Positions 55,052-64,000 of a stretch of 64,000 nucleotides of DNA are shown in pieces. The notes under the pieces were generated by a model. It was given only the letters and a program-made list of their open reading frames with translations, was not told the origin of the DNA and ran no database searches. Origin of the DNA: Gemmatimonadota bacterium (GTDB lineage: Bacteria; Gemmatimonadota; Gemmatimonadetes; Gemmatimonadales; Gemmatimonadaceae); NCBI GenBank assembly GCA_003134685.1, contig PLCA01000005.1:62001-126000 (forward strand), given 5' to 3'. Every line of letters begins with the position of its first letter. Within the stretch, counting starts at the first letter, position 1. The position numbers and the translations under genes are program-made.

Positions 55052-56511
55052 AAGTGAGCGTCCACGCAATAAAAACCACGCTGGCCGAGCGCGGTTTGCT
55101 GGTCGGCGTCAGGGGTGAAATTCCGGAGTACGCGAGCGGAATCTCCGACGACAGCCGCAAGGTTGCCGGTGGGGACCTCTTCATCGCCGTCAAAGGTTGG
55201 AGTAGCGACGGCCACGATTTCCTCGACGCAGCTTCCCTGCGCGGAGCCACCATTGCCATGGTCGAGGATCCATCCCGAACCACGCTGCCGTCGCTCGTTG
55301 TGCGCCAAGGCCGCCGGGCCGCCGCCCTCGCATCGGCAACCGCCTACGGAGATCCGGCCCGCAACTTGAGACTGCTCGGCGTCACCGGCACCAACGGAAA
55401 GACGACGGCGACTTCTATCATGCGCCACCTCTTCGACGACAGCGATGGCTCGAGCGCATCGATCGGAACGCTGGGCGTGCTGGTCGGCAGCGAAGGCGAA
55501 GTTCTGCCGGGCGGAAACGGCCTCACGACGCCTGGTCCGGTCGAGCTGCAAAGGATACTGCGCGAGCTGGCTGATCGCGGCGTGCGAACGGTCGCGATGG
55601 AGGTGTCATCGCACAGTCTCGACCAGCGGCGGGTTGACGGGCTCGAGTTTGATGTCACGGTGTTCACCAACCTCACGCGCGATCATCTCGATTATCATGG
55701 AACGATGGAGAAGTACCTGGAGGCGAAGGCGCGGTTGCTGGATTACCTGAAGGCCCAGGGCACCGCGGTCATCAACGCCGATGCTCCGGAATGGCTATCG
55801 CTCAAGCCGCGCTCGCGCCCGCTCACGTTCGCGGCGCGAGAGCCCGCGAACGTTCGCGCGCAGGACATTCGCTACACGTCAGAAGGAAGCGAGTGGCGCC
55901 TCGCCACACCCCGCGGATCTGCCGGTGTCTCTCTGCCCCTGATCGGCGACATCAACGTCGAGAACGCGCTCGCGGCCGCCGCGACCGCATTCGCTCTTGG
56001 ACAAACACCAGCGGCGATCGCCAGCCGCCTCGGGACCGTCCCGCAGGTCGCGGGCAGGCTCGAGATCATATCTACGCGGCCGACCGTGCTCCGGGATTAC
56101 GCGCATACGCCTGATGCGCTCGAGCGCAGCCTCAAGACCGCACGCGCCTTCACGCGCGGCAAGCTGATCGTGGTGTTCGGATGCGGCGGCGACCGCGACA
56201 AAGGGAAGCGGCCGCTGATGGGCAAGATCGCGGAGCGCGATGCAGATTGCGCGATCGTTACAAGCGACAACCCGCGAACCGAGGACCCCGACGCGATCAT
56301 CGACGATATTGAAGCCGGAATGCGCAGCTCGAAGCATCAGCGCGTCACCGACCGGCTGAGCGCGATACGGCGCGCAATCGAACTCGCCGAGGAGGCCGAC
56401 ATCGTGCTGCTCGCGGGGAAGGGGCACGAGACCTATCAGATTCGCGGAACGACTTCATATCCATTCGACGAAAAGGAAATCGTGAGAGAAATGACGGGGA
56501 GCCACGCTTGA
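55048..56511 (+). CDS. murE: UDP-MurNAc-tripeptide synthetase (meso-DAP adding)
   Basis: The 487-residue ligase adds meso-DAP to the nucleotide dipeptide. It has the ATP loop TGTNGKTTATS near 113, the NLTRDHLDYHG block, and DNPRTEDP (D407-R410), the motif that goes with meso-DAP rather than lysine. It matches the DAP genes found at the other end of the window. The ATG overlaps the ftsI stop. Confidence 0.96.
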   Translation: MKVSVHAIKTTLAERGLLVGVRGEIPEYASGISDDSRKVAGGDLFIAVKGWSSDGHDFLDAASLRGATIAMVEDPSRTTLPSLVVRQGRRAAALASATAYGDPARNLRLLGVTGTNGKTTATSIMRHLFDDSDGSSASIGTLGVLVGSEGEVLPGGNGLTTPGPVELQRILRELADRGVRTVAMEVSSHSLDQRRVDGLEFDVTVFTNLTRDHLDYHGTMEKYLEAKARLLDYLKAQGTAVINADAPEWLSLKPRSRPLTFAAREPANVRAQDIRYTSEGSEWRLATPRGSAGVSLPLIGDINVENALAAAATAFALGQTPAAIASRLGTVPQVAGRLEIISTRPTVLRDYAHTPDALERSLKTARAFTRGKLIVVFGCGGDRDKGKRPLMGKIAERDADCAIVTSDNPRTEDPDAIIDDIEAGMRSSKHQRVTDRLSAIRRAIELAEEADIVLLAGKGHETYQIRGTTSYPFDEKEIVREMTGSHA

Positions 56512-57872
56512 GCACAGGGTTCTGGACGGTGGACCGAATTGCCGCGGCGCTCGCGGATCAGGCTGTCGGCAAGTTGCCGCACGGCCCCGCCGAGCTGAGC
56601 GGGATCACCACCGACACGCGCAAGATCGGCAAGGGGAACGTCTTCGTCGCTCTCCTCGGCGAGCGCTTCGACGGTCACGACTACCTGCGCGATGCGGTTC
56701 GGGACGGAGCGTCGGCGCTCGTCGTTTCGCGCGCTCCCAAACTCGACACGCTGGGCGTTCCGATCTTTGAGGTCCGGGATACCCTCGTCGCGCTCGGTGC
56801 GCTCGCGCACTATTGGCGCCGAGCGTGGGGCAAGACGATCATCGGCGTGGCGGGCAGCAACGGCAAGACGAGCACGAAGGATCTCCTTAGAGCGGCGCTC
56901 GGTCGCTCCTACATCGTTCATGCAACGACCGGCAACCTCAACAACCGGGTCGGAGTCCCGCTCACGCTGCTCGCTCTTCCACCCGAAGCTGAGGTGGCGG
57001 TGATCGAGCTGGGCACGAGCCTGCCGGGCGAGGTCGCGATTCTCAGAGACATCGCGGTGCCCGACATCGCGCTGGTCACGTCCATCGCCGAGGAGCATCT
57101 GGAAGGCCTGGGCGATCTCGCGGGTGTGCTGCGCGAGGAGGCCGCCGTCTACGAAGGCACAGGCGTTGGGATCGCGCCTTCTGCCCAGCCCGAGATTGCG
57201 GAAGCCGCGCGCTCCAAGTCGAAGCGCGTCGTCGTCGCCGGCCTCGACAACAATGCCGACCTGAAGCCCGATCGGTGGGAGATCGGCCCCGATGGACTCG
57301 GCGTGATCGAGATCGCGGGTGTGACGGTGAGGCCGCCCGTGCGCGGCCTCCACAATCTCAGAAACGCGATGCTGGCGCTTGCCGTCGCGCGCGAATGTGG
57401 TGTGAGCTACGAGGACGCGGCCGTGGGAATCGCCGGGATGCCGCAGCCGAAGATGCGCTCGGCGTGGGAGCAGGTCGGCGACGTCACGCTGATCAACGAC
57501 GCCTACAACGCAAACCCCGGGTCCACCCGGGCGGCCATCGAGCTGCTGAAGGGCACAGGTAGCGGACGGCAGAGGGTAATCGTCCTTGGTACGATGCGGG
57601 AGCTCGGGGCGGCGTCGGAGCAATGCCACGCCGACATTGCGGGCCTCGCGTTGGCATCTGGCGCGGACATAGTGGCCGGGATCGGCGAGTTCGCGCCGGC
57701 GCTCGAGAAGCAGAACGAGCGCGAGCGAGTGATTACGGCGCCCGATGTCGAAGATCTCTGGCCGCAGCTCCAGGCCAGGCTCGAGCGCAACGCGATCATC
57801 TTGCTCAAGGCATCACGGGGTGTGCAGCTCGAGCGTCTTGTTCCACATCTAACTACCTGGGCCACCGCATAG
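56508..57872 (+). CDS. murF: UDP-MurNAc-tripeptide D-Ala-D-Ala ligase
   Basis: The 454-residue Mur ligase adds D-Ala-D-Ala. ATP loop GSNGKTSTKDLL, NNRVGVPLTLL and INDAYNANP are diagnostic. TTG 56508 is the start, overlapping the murE stop. Overlaps mraY by one base (TAGTG). Confidence 0.95.
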   Translation: MSTGFWTVDRIAAALADQAVGKLPHGPAELSGITTDTRKIGKGNVFVALLGERFDGHDYLRDAVRDGASALVVSRAPKLDTLGVPIFEVRDTLVALGALAHYWRRAWGKTIIGVAGSNGKTSTKDLLRAALGRSYIVHATTGNLNNRVGVPLTLLALPPEAEVAVIELGTSLPGEVAILRDIAVPDIALVTSIAEEHLEGLGDLAGVLREEAAVYEGTGVGIAPSAQPEIAEAARSKSKRVVVAGLDNNADLKPDRWEIGPDGLGVIEIAGVTVRPPVRGLHNLRNAMLALAVARECGVSYEDAAVGIAGMPQPKMRSAWEQVGDVTLINDAYNANPGSTRAAIELLKGTGSGRQRVIVLGTMRELGAASEQCHADIAGLALASGADIVAGIGEFAPALEKQNERERVITAPDVEDLWPQLQARLERNAIILLKASRGVQLERLVPHLTTWATA

Positions 57873-59020
57873 TGCTGAATTATCTGCTCGTTCCATTCGT
57901 AGGACTGCCGCACTTCGGGTTTCTGCGACTGTTCCAGTGGATAACCTTTCGCGCAGCAGGCGCGGCGGTGAGCGCGATCCTTATCACCTGGGTCGTCGGC
58001 CCCGGAATCATGCGCCGGCTGCGCCGCATGCGGTTGCACCAAGTCATACGTGAGGGAACGCCCGACGCTCACCAGCAGAAGGGCAGAACTCCGACCATGG
58101 GCGGCTTGATCATTCTCGGAGCGACGCTCACCAGCACGCTGCTCTGGGCGCGCCTGGACAACCGCTACGTGCTCATTGCGATGATCTGCATGGCGTGGAT
58201 GGGCGTCATCGGCTTCCTGGATGACTACCTCAAGCTCAAGCAAAAGCTCGCCGGAAAGAAGAACACGGGGCTCGTCGAGAAGTACAAGCTCGTGGGCCAG
58301 GTTACGCTCGGGTTTGCCGTCGGTTACTACCTGTGGAAGCATCCTCTATCGAACCTTCCCGGCGCGTCGACGACGCTGCCGTTCTACAAGTACATACTGA
58401 TCGTACCGCTCACAGCGGGAATGGGATGGCTGTACGTGCTGTTCGTGACATTCGTGATGACAGGAACGAGCAACGCCGTCAACGTTACGGACGGGCTGGA
58501 TGGACTCGCGGCAGGCCTTACGGCGATCGCCGCTCTGACGTTTGCGTTCTACGCGTACGTGGTGGGACGCGTCGATGCGAGCCAGTACCTGCACGTCTAT
58601 TTCCTGCGAGGGTCCGGAGAGCTGACCGTGTTTTGCGCGGCCCTGATGGGAGCGTGCATAGGATTTCTCTGGTACAACACACATCCGGCCGAAGTATTCA
58701 TGGGCGACACCGGGTCGCTCGCCCTCGGTGGTGCTCTCGCGTCGGTCGCGATTCTCCTCAAGTCCGAATTTCTCCTGGTCCTCGTCGGCGCCGTGTTCGT
58801 GGCGGAGATGGTGTCGGTGATCATTCAGCGGTCCGTGTTCAAGTACCGCAAGCGACGATACGGAATCGAGTACGCGCGGGAGCATCGGGTGTTCAAGCGA
58901 GCCCCGCTGCATCACCACTTCGAGGTGAAGGGTTGGGATGAAGCTCAGGTCGTAGTGCGATTCTGGATTCTCGGAGTGTTGGCCGCCTTCATTGCCCTGA
59001 GCACGCTGAAGCTGCGATGA
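57872..59020 (+). CDS. mraY: Phospho-N-acetylmuramoyl-pentapeptide transferase
   Basis: Makes lipid I on undecaprenyl phosphate. The 382-residue protein has about ten hydrophobic segments. KGRTPTMGGL, GFLDDYLK, NVTDGLDGLA and HHHFE carry the acidic and His motifs of the family. GTG 57872 is the start; the longer frame from 57623 is murF sequence. It is followed by murD with a four-base overlap. Confidence 0.95.
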   Translation: MLNYLLVPFVGLPHFGFLRLFQWITFRAAGAAVSAILITWVVGPGIMRRLRRMRLHQVIREGTPDAHQQKGRTPTMGGLIILGATLTSTLLWARLDNRYVLIAMICMAWMGVIGFLDDYLKLKQKLAGKKNTGLVEKYKLVGQVTLGFAVGYYLWKHPLSNLPGASTTLPFYKYILIVPLTAGMGWLYVLFVTFVMTGTSNAVNVTDGLDGLAAGLTAIAALTFAFYAYVVGRVDASQYLHVYFLRGSGELTVFCAALMGACIGFLWYNTHPAEVFMGDTGSLALGGALASVAILLKSEFLLVLVGAVFVAEMVSVIIQRSVFKYRKRRYGIEYAREHRVFKRAPLHHHFEVKGWDEAQVVVRFWILGVLAAFIALSTLKLR

Positions 59021-60393
59021 GTCCGCGCGAGCTCGTGCCGCGCGAGGGCGAGATCGCCGTAATCGGCCTCGCCCGGAGCGGTCGTGCCGTGGCGATGCTC
59101 CTGCGAAAGCACGGCTACAACGTTTACGCATCGGACGTCGCTTCTTCGCCCGAGACCGGACGGGTCGCGGAGGAGCTGCGCGCGCTGGGCGCTACGGTTG
59201 ATGTGGGCCGCCACCATATGGAGCGCATCGGGCGCGCGGCGCTCGTCGTCACCAGCCCGGGCGTCCTCCCTTCGGCGCGGCCTCTGGAGTTCGCGCGGGA
59301 GAACGGCGTCCCGATCGCGAGCGAAGTCGAGGTCGCGCTCAACTTCCTCGCGGGGCCGCGCATCATCGCTATCACCGGCACGAACGGCAAAACGACCACC
59401 ACCGCGCTCATTGCGCACATCCTGCGTGGGCTCGACATCGAAGCAGTCGAGGCGGGCAACATCGGAACGCCACTCTCCGAGATCGCGGCCCGCGAGCAGC
59501 AACCGAAATGGATCTCGCTCGAGATGTCGTCGTTCCAGCTTCACGACACGCCGAGTCTAAAGCCGGCGGTTGGGGTGCTCACGAACCTGAGTCCCGATCA
59601 CCTCGACCGGTATTCGAGCGTCGACGAATACTACGCGGACAAGGCGCGCATCTTCGCCAATGCCGATGCCGAGTCGGTCTGGGTCGTGAACAGGGACGAC
59701 AAGGGCGCTACTCGCATGGTGCGCGACGTCGCCGGCCACACATACTCGTTCTCCGTTTCGAAGAAGGCAGAGGCATCACTTGATGCACGTACTGGGCAGT
59801 TGGTGGTGCTGGGAACGCCGCTTCTGGCGCGCCCGGATCTTCCGCTCCTCGGCCAGCACAACGTTGGGAACGCGCTGGCGGCGTCGCTGGCGGTGATGGT
59901 CGCCGACCGTTCCTACCAGACACAGAAAGCAAGGAAGGGAATCGCACAGGCGCTCAAGACCTTTCGCTCTCTCCCGCACAGGCTCGAGCTGGTCGGCGAA
60001 TTCGGCGGTGTGCAGTGGATCAATGATTCCAAGGCAACCAACGTCAGCTCGACAGCAGTCGCAATTGACGGTATGGAGCGTCCGACCGTCCTACTCCTTG
60101 GGGGCAGGCACAAGGGAGAAACCTATACATCTCTGGCGGACGCAGTGCGCAGGAAAGTGAAGAAAGTGATCGCCTATGGAGAGGCGGCGACGATCATCGC
60201 GACCGATCTTCGGCCGGTGGTGGACGTCGTGCGGCTTGGCGACGATTTCGACGAGGTCATGCAGGCCGCGCGGGCGGCGGCAAGCGCGGGCGAGGCGGTG
60301 CTCCTTTCGCCGGCGTGCTCTAGCTACGACATGTTCTCGAATTACGAGGAAAGAGGCGAGCGCTTCCGGGCGCTGGCGGCGAAGGAAGTGTGA
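59017..60393 (+). CDS. murD: UDP-MurNAc-L-Ala D-Glu ligase
   Basis: The 458-residue ligase has the N-terminal UDP-binding domain (GLARSGRAVA), the ATP loop TGTNGKTTTTALI, NLSPDHLDRY and INDSKATNVSST. ATG 59017 overlaps mraY. The stop overlaps the ftsW start. Confidence 0.96.
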   Translation: MSPRELVPREGEIAVIGLARSGRAVAMLLRKHGYNVYASDVASSPETGRVAEELRALGATVDVGRHHMERIGRAALVVTSPGVLPSARPLEFARENGVPIASEVEVALNFLAGPRIIAITGTNGKTTTTALIAHILRGLDIEAVEAGNIGTPLSEIAAREQQPKWISLEMSSFQLHDTPSLKPAVGVLTNLSPDHLDRYSSVDEYYADKARIFANADAESVWVVNRDDKGATRMVRDVAGHTYSFSVSKKAEASLDARTGQLVVLGTPLLARPDLPLLGQHNVGNALAASLAVMVADRSYQTQKARKGIAQALKTFRSLPHRLELVGEFGGVQWINDSKATNVSSTAVAIDGMERPTVLLLGGRHKGETYTSLADAVRRKVKKVIAYGEAATIIATDLRPVVDVVRLGDDFDEVMQAARAAASAGEAVLLSPACSSYDMFSNYEERGERFRALAAKEV

Positions 60394-61574
60394 TGGAAGC
60401 ATCGGAGAGTCTGGTGCACCGCTGGCACATGGGCTTCGAGGCCCGCGCTCTCGTCATACTCACCGGCATTCTGTTGGCGTTCGGCCTGGCGACCGTTTAC
60501 AGCGCCAGCGCGATCGTCGAGATGCAGGCGGGCTACGGGCATGCGCACCTTCTCATCCGGCAAGCGCTGGGGATGGCCATCGGTATCGCGCTCTTCGCCA
60601 CCGCCGCCAAGATGGATGCGGAAGTCTGGGAAAAATGGGCGTGGCCCATCATGATACTCTCGCTCGTGCTGCTGGTGATCGTGATCCTCCCGTTCACGGC
60701 GACGATTGCTCCGCGCGTTCACGGCTCACGCAGATATCTGTTCGGCGCCTCTCTCCAGCCGTCCGAGCTGGCCAAGCTCGCCGTCGTCCTCTGGACGTCG
60801 ATGCTGGTGATAAAAAAAGGGCCGGCGCTGAGGCGGCTCACCAAAGGCATCCTGCCATTTCTCGTAGTGATTGGAGCGCTCGACATTCTGGTGATGCTGG
60901 AGCCCGATGTCTCGACCGCGATGATGTTCACCCTCATGATGGGGATCATTCTCTTCGCCGGCGGCGTTCGAATCGGACACTTTGTTGCGCTGGGTGTGAT
61001 GCTGATCCCGCTCCTGTACGTGAAGGTCGAGCGCCTGAATTACGTTCTGCTCCGGATGTCTGCGTTCTTCGATCCGGGCGCGGCCCCCCTCGAGGTCAAC
61101 TACCAGCTCCGGCAGTCGCTGATAGCAGTGGGGTCGGGGCAGATCTTTGGCGTCGGCTTCGGAAAGGGGCGCCAGCAGTACGGATTTCTCCCATTCGGCT
61201 ACGACGACTTCATCGCCGGACACATTGGAGAGGAATGGGGATTCGTCGGGCTCGCGCTTCTCGTGCTGGCCTTCGCACTGTACGCGGCCCTCGGGTTCAG
61301 GATTGCCCGCAAAGCGCGGACACCCTTCCTCCAGCTTGTGGCAGTGGGTTTGACGGTGACAATGGTGCTGACCGCGTATCTTCATATCGGGGTGGCAACG
61401 GGATTGCTTCCGACTACCGGATTGACGCTTCCGTTCATCTCCTACGGCCGCTCGAATCTGGTACTCTCTCTTCTCATGACCGGCATCCTCGTCAACATCG
61501 GCAGTTCTCGTGAAAGGGTATTTGGCGAAGCAGCGACGGATCCACTCGCTCTTCGCGCGCTCCCAGCTAGATGA
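60393..61574 (+). CDS. ftsW: SEDS-family septal glycosyltransferase FtsW
   Basis: A SEDS protein of 393 residues with about ten membrane segments. GIALFATAAKMD, KLAVVLWTS and the glycan-synthase end AYLHIGVATGLLPTTGLTLPF (with PFISYG) are typical. ATG 60393 is preferred over GTG 60390. FtsW rather than RodA because it lies between murD and murG. Confidence 0.92.
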   Translation: MEASESLVHRWHMGFEARALVILTGILLAFGLATVYSASAIVEMQAGYGHAHLLIRQALGMAIGIALFATAAKMDAEVWEKWAWPIMILSLVLLVIVILPFTATIAPRVHGSRRYLFGASLQPSELAKLAVVLWTSMLVIKKGPALRRLTKGILPFLVVIGALDILVMLEPDVSTAMMFTLMMGIILFAGGVRIGHFVALGVMLIPLLYVKVERLNYVLLRMSAFFDPGAAPLEVNYQLRQSLIAVGSGQIFGVGFGKGRQQYGFLPFGYDDFIAGHIGEEWGFVGLALLVLAFALYAALGFRIARKARTPFLQLVAVGLTVTMVLTAYLHIGVATGLLPTTGLTLPFISYGRSNLVLSLLMTGILVNIGSSRERVFGEAATDPLALRALPAR

Positions 61575-62680
61575 GGATCATCTTCGCGGGTGGCGGTACG
61601 GGTGGACACCTCTACCCGGGGCTCGCGATCGCGCGCGCGCTGAAAAAAGCTGACCCTCGGGTCGAGCCCTTCTTCATCGGAGCACGGCGCGGGATCGAGC
61701 GTGACGTGCTACCCCAGGTCGGATGGGCTTTCGAGCTGCTGGATCTGCACCCGCTCTACCGATCGCGCCCGTGGGAGAACTGGAAGACGATCCGTGGCGC
61801 GATGAGCGCCTGGCGAATGATCGCGGGCGAAGTTCGTAGCGAGCCGCCCGCCTGCGTAGTCGCAACCGGCGGATACGCATCGGGGTTGGCGCTCGCCTAC
61901 GCTGCGGCGCACGACATTCCAATCGTGCTTCAGGAGCAGAACACGTTTCCCGGCATCACTACGCGTTTCTTCAGCCGCTTCGCCGCGCAGGTGCACCTGG
62001 GATTTCCCGAGGCGCGCAGTCACATCAGTCCGTCGAAGATGACCGAGGTGTTCGACTCCGGAAATCCCATCGAGCCCCCGCCTGCCGACGCGTTCGAAAA
62101 GGCGCCGGCGCGGGCGAAATGGGGATTCTCGACGTCGGGCGGAAGTGTGCTGCTGGTCTACGGCGGAAGTCAGGGATCAAAGGCGATAAATGACGTTGTC
62201 GCCGGATGGATCGACCAGGGCCTTCCGCCCGATCTGTTCGTGATCTGGGCGACGGGCAAGGCAAACTATGACGAGCTCGCGCGCTACGAGAGCGCGCGGG
62301 TCAAGGTCAGAGCGTACATCGCGCCCGTCTCGGAAGCGTATCGCGCCGCGGACTTCGCGCTTACGCGCGCGGGCGCAATGGCGACGGCGGAGCTGTGCGC
62401 GTGGGGAATTCCCGCAATCGTGGTCCCGCTCCCAACCGCCGCGGCAGACCATCAGACCGCCAACGCCAAAGCCCTGGCCGCGTCTGGCGCAGCGGAGATG
62501 ATCCGGCAACCGGACCTCACCGTTGATGCACTATCCGGCACGGTTGAATCGATGCTGTCGAATCCAGCGAAGCTTGCGACGATGCGTGCCAAGGCTCTCG
62601 ATCGCGCCAGGCCGACCGCGGCGGCCGACATCGCCCAACACATACTTCGTCTCGTCGAGAGCGGGCGGAAGCGGCGCTGA
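61571..62680 (+). CDS. murG: UDP-GlcNAc:lipid I N-acetylglucosaminyltransferase
   Basis: The 369-residue GT28 enzyme makes lipid II. The donor loop GGGTGGHLYPGLAIA and the C-terminal block GGSQGSKAIN and TRAGAMATAELCAWG are diagnostic. It overlaps ftsW by four bases. The gap to murC is 31 bases. Confidence 0.96.
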   Translation: MRIIFAGGGTGGHLYPGLAIARALKKADPRVEPFFIGARRGIERDVLPQVGWAFELLDLHPLYRSRPWENWKTIRGAMSAWRMIAGEVRSEPPACVVATGGYASGLALAYAAAHDIPIVLQEQNTFPGITTRFFSRFAAQVHLGFPEARSHISPSKMTEVFDSGNPIEPPPADAFEKAPARAKWGFSTSGGSVLLVYGGSQGSKAINDVVAGWIDQGLPPDLFVIWATGKANYDELARYESARVKVRAYIAPVSEAYRAADFALTRAGAMATAELCAWGIPAIVVPLPTAAADHQTANAKALAASGAAEMIRQPDLTVDALSGTVESMLSNPAKLATMRAKALDRARPTAAADIAQHILRLVESGRKRR

Positions 62681-62711
62681 CGCGAGTCGGATTGCCGCCC
62701 AACAACGCTGA

Positions 62712-64000
62712 TGACCTCAACGGATAGCTCCGACCAGCGTCCGGTTCATTTCGTCGGGATCGCCGGCGCCGGAATGCGCGCGCTCGCCGAGCTGCTCGCT
62801 CGGCGTGGAGTTCTGGTGACGGGCTGCGACGCCAATCCGGGCCCGACGGACGATCTGGAGGCGCTCGGAATCAGCGTCGCCAAGGGACATAGCCCCGACC
62901 ACGTCGAGGGTGCGCGCGAGCTGGTCGTCACGTCGGCGATGTCCAGGGCTCATCCCGAGCTCGCTCGCGCGCGTGAGCTCGGAATTCCGATCACCAGACG
63001 AGCGGAGGCGCTTGGATTGGCCGTTGCGGGCGGACGGGTTGTCGGAATCGCCGGCACTCATGGAAAGACGACGACGACAGTGATGACGACCGCCTCGCTC
63101 GCGGCCGCCGGTCTCAGGCCAACCGGGATTGCGGGTGGACGCGTCGCCGAGTGGAAGGGGAACCTTCACTACGAGTCGGACGAGCTGTTCGTCGTGGAAG
63201 CAGACGAATACGATCGATCCTTTCTCTCGCTGTCGCCGACCGTCGCCGTGGTGACGAACGTGGAGGCCGATCACCTCGACATCTATCGCGACCTCGAGGA
63301 CATCAGGATGACGTTCTCGCGATTCGTGCGCGACGCGGCCGCGATCGTCGTGTGCGACGATGACGCGGGGGCGAGGTCGCTGGATCTTCCGTCGAGCGCG
63401 GAAGTCATTCGCTACGGTATCAAATCCCGCGACGCGCGCCTTCTCGCGAGCGGTGTCAGAACCGACGGCCATTCGACGACTTTCTCTGTCACCTACGACG
63501 GTCGCCGCCTGGGCGATGTTGCTCTGCGCGTCCCGGGCTTTCACAACGTGCAGAACGCGCTCGCCGCGATCGGAGCGGGACATTCGCTGGGTGTCACGCT
63601 CGACGCCATGCGCCCGGGACTTCTCCATTTCGCGGGGGTGGATCGCCGCTTCCAGCATCTTTTCGATGTCGCGGGGGTGACGATCGTCGACGACTACGCG
63701 CACCATCCGACCGAAATCGCGGCGACGCTCCAGGCCGCGCGCGCGTCCTATCCGGGCCGACGCATCGTGGCGGCGTTTCAACCCCACCTCTTCTCGCGCA
63801 CGCGGGATTTCTCGGACGCGTTCGGAGAGGCTCTCTGCGGAGCGGACTGCGTTTTCCTGGCTGAGATTTATCCGGCACGCGAGCAGCCAATCCCCGGAAT
63901 CACGTCCGATCTGGTTGCTTCCTCGATGAAGCGAGCAGGGCGCGCGGTCACGTGGCAGGGATCGCGCTCAGAGCTCGCCGATGCGCTCACGAGCTTCGTG
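62712..64000 (+). CDS. murC: UDP-MurNAc-L-alanine ligase (3' truncated by window)
   Basis: The gene runs open to the window edge, about 429 codons. It has the UDP-MurNAc site VHFVGIAGAGM, the ATP loop GIAGTHGKTTTT, EADEYDRSF, NVEADHLDIY and DYAHHPTEI. ATG 62712 is the start. The C-terminus and the following murB/ftsQ-type genes lie outside the window. Confidence 0.95.

Noticed and set aside
62717..63787. 356-aa minus-strand frame opposite murC
   Set aside because: Antisense of murC; no family features.

Overview
The window is one contiguous piece of a high-GC bacterial chromosome that is almost entirely coding. Gene content (meso-DAP pathway, RseP, LspA, DivIVA, a PASTA-type FtsI, receptor-poor Che/Mgl signalling genes) fits a soil-type member of Gemmatimonadota or a nearby phylum. 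That placement is an inference from gene content and style, since no rRNA gene is present. No prophage, insertion sequence, CRISPR array or rRNA operon was seen.

Layout. (1) 1-7861: lysine/DAP and housekeeping run: aspartokinase (cut by the window edge), dapB, a small lipoprotein, dapA, dapD, aroA, cmk, a small unknown protein, then rpsA with its own promoter and a strong terminator. (2) 8207-17670: accessory region with a PAS/HisKA/receiver protein lacking an ATPase domain, a receiver/HD-GYP c-di-GMP phosphodiesterase, DinB-like protein, MFS transporter, a large PAS/PAS/GAF histidine kinase, a lipoprotein, a DUF899 protein, topoisomerase IB and an HNH nuclease. (3) 17806-22657: acyl-CoA (propionyl-CoA type) carboxylase genes with an RlmD-like rRNA methyltransferase between the biotin carboxylase and the biotin carrier. 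(4) 22704-30292: rplM-rpsI-rpsB-tsf-pyrH-frr-cdsA-dxr-rseP run and a LiaF-like protein. (5) 30377-48374: about 18 kb with no intergenic gap above about 20 nt. It begins yggS-divIVA-ileS-dksA/ylyA-lspA-rluD, the same order as the Bacillus ylmE-divIVA-ileS-ylyA-lspA-ylyB region, and continues without a break into a chemosensory and small-GTPase cluster: cheW, cheY, cheA, cheC, a TPR protein, two DUF4388 proteins, three Roadblock-type proteins (the last MglB-like), mglA, a small unknown, cheR and cheB. No methyl-accepting receptor is encoded. (6) 48500-64000: rfbB, a small membrane protein, tRNA-Val(TAC), a secreted TPR protein, and the dcw cluster rsmH-ftsL-ftsI-murE-murF-mraY-murD-ftsW-murG-murC (murC runs off the window).

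The most notable points are the isoleucyl-tRNA synthetase, which carries a GIHH tetrapeptide in place of the class I HIGH signature in an IleRS2-type enzyme, and the receptor-less Che/MglA/Roadblock/DUF4388 cluster physically tied to divIVA and lspA. Others are a non-canonical (CTG) start or read-through arrangement at lspA/rluD, an orphan kinase with its ATP-binding domain missing, and an intrinsic terminator-like hairpin between rpsB and tsf.
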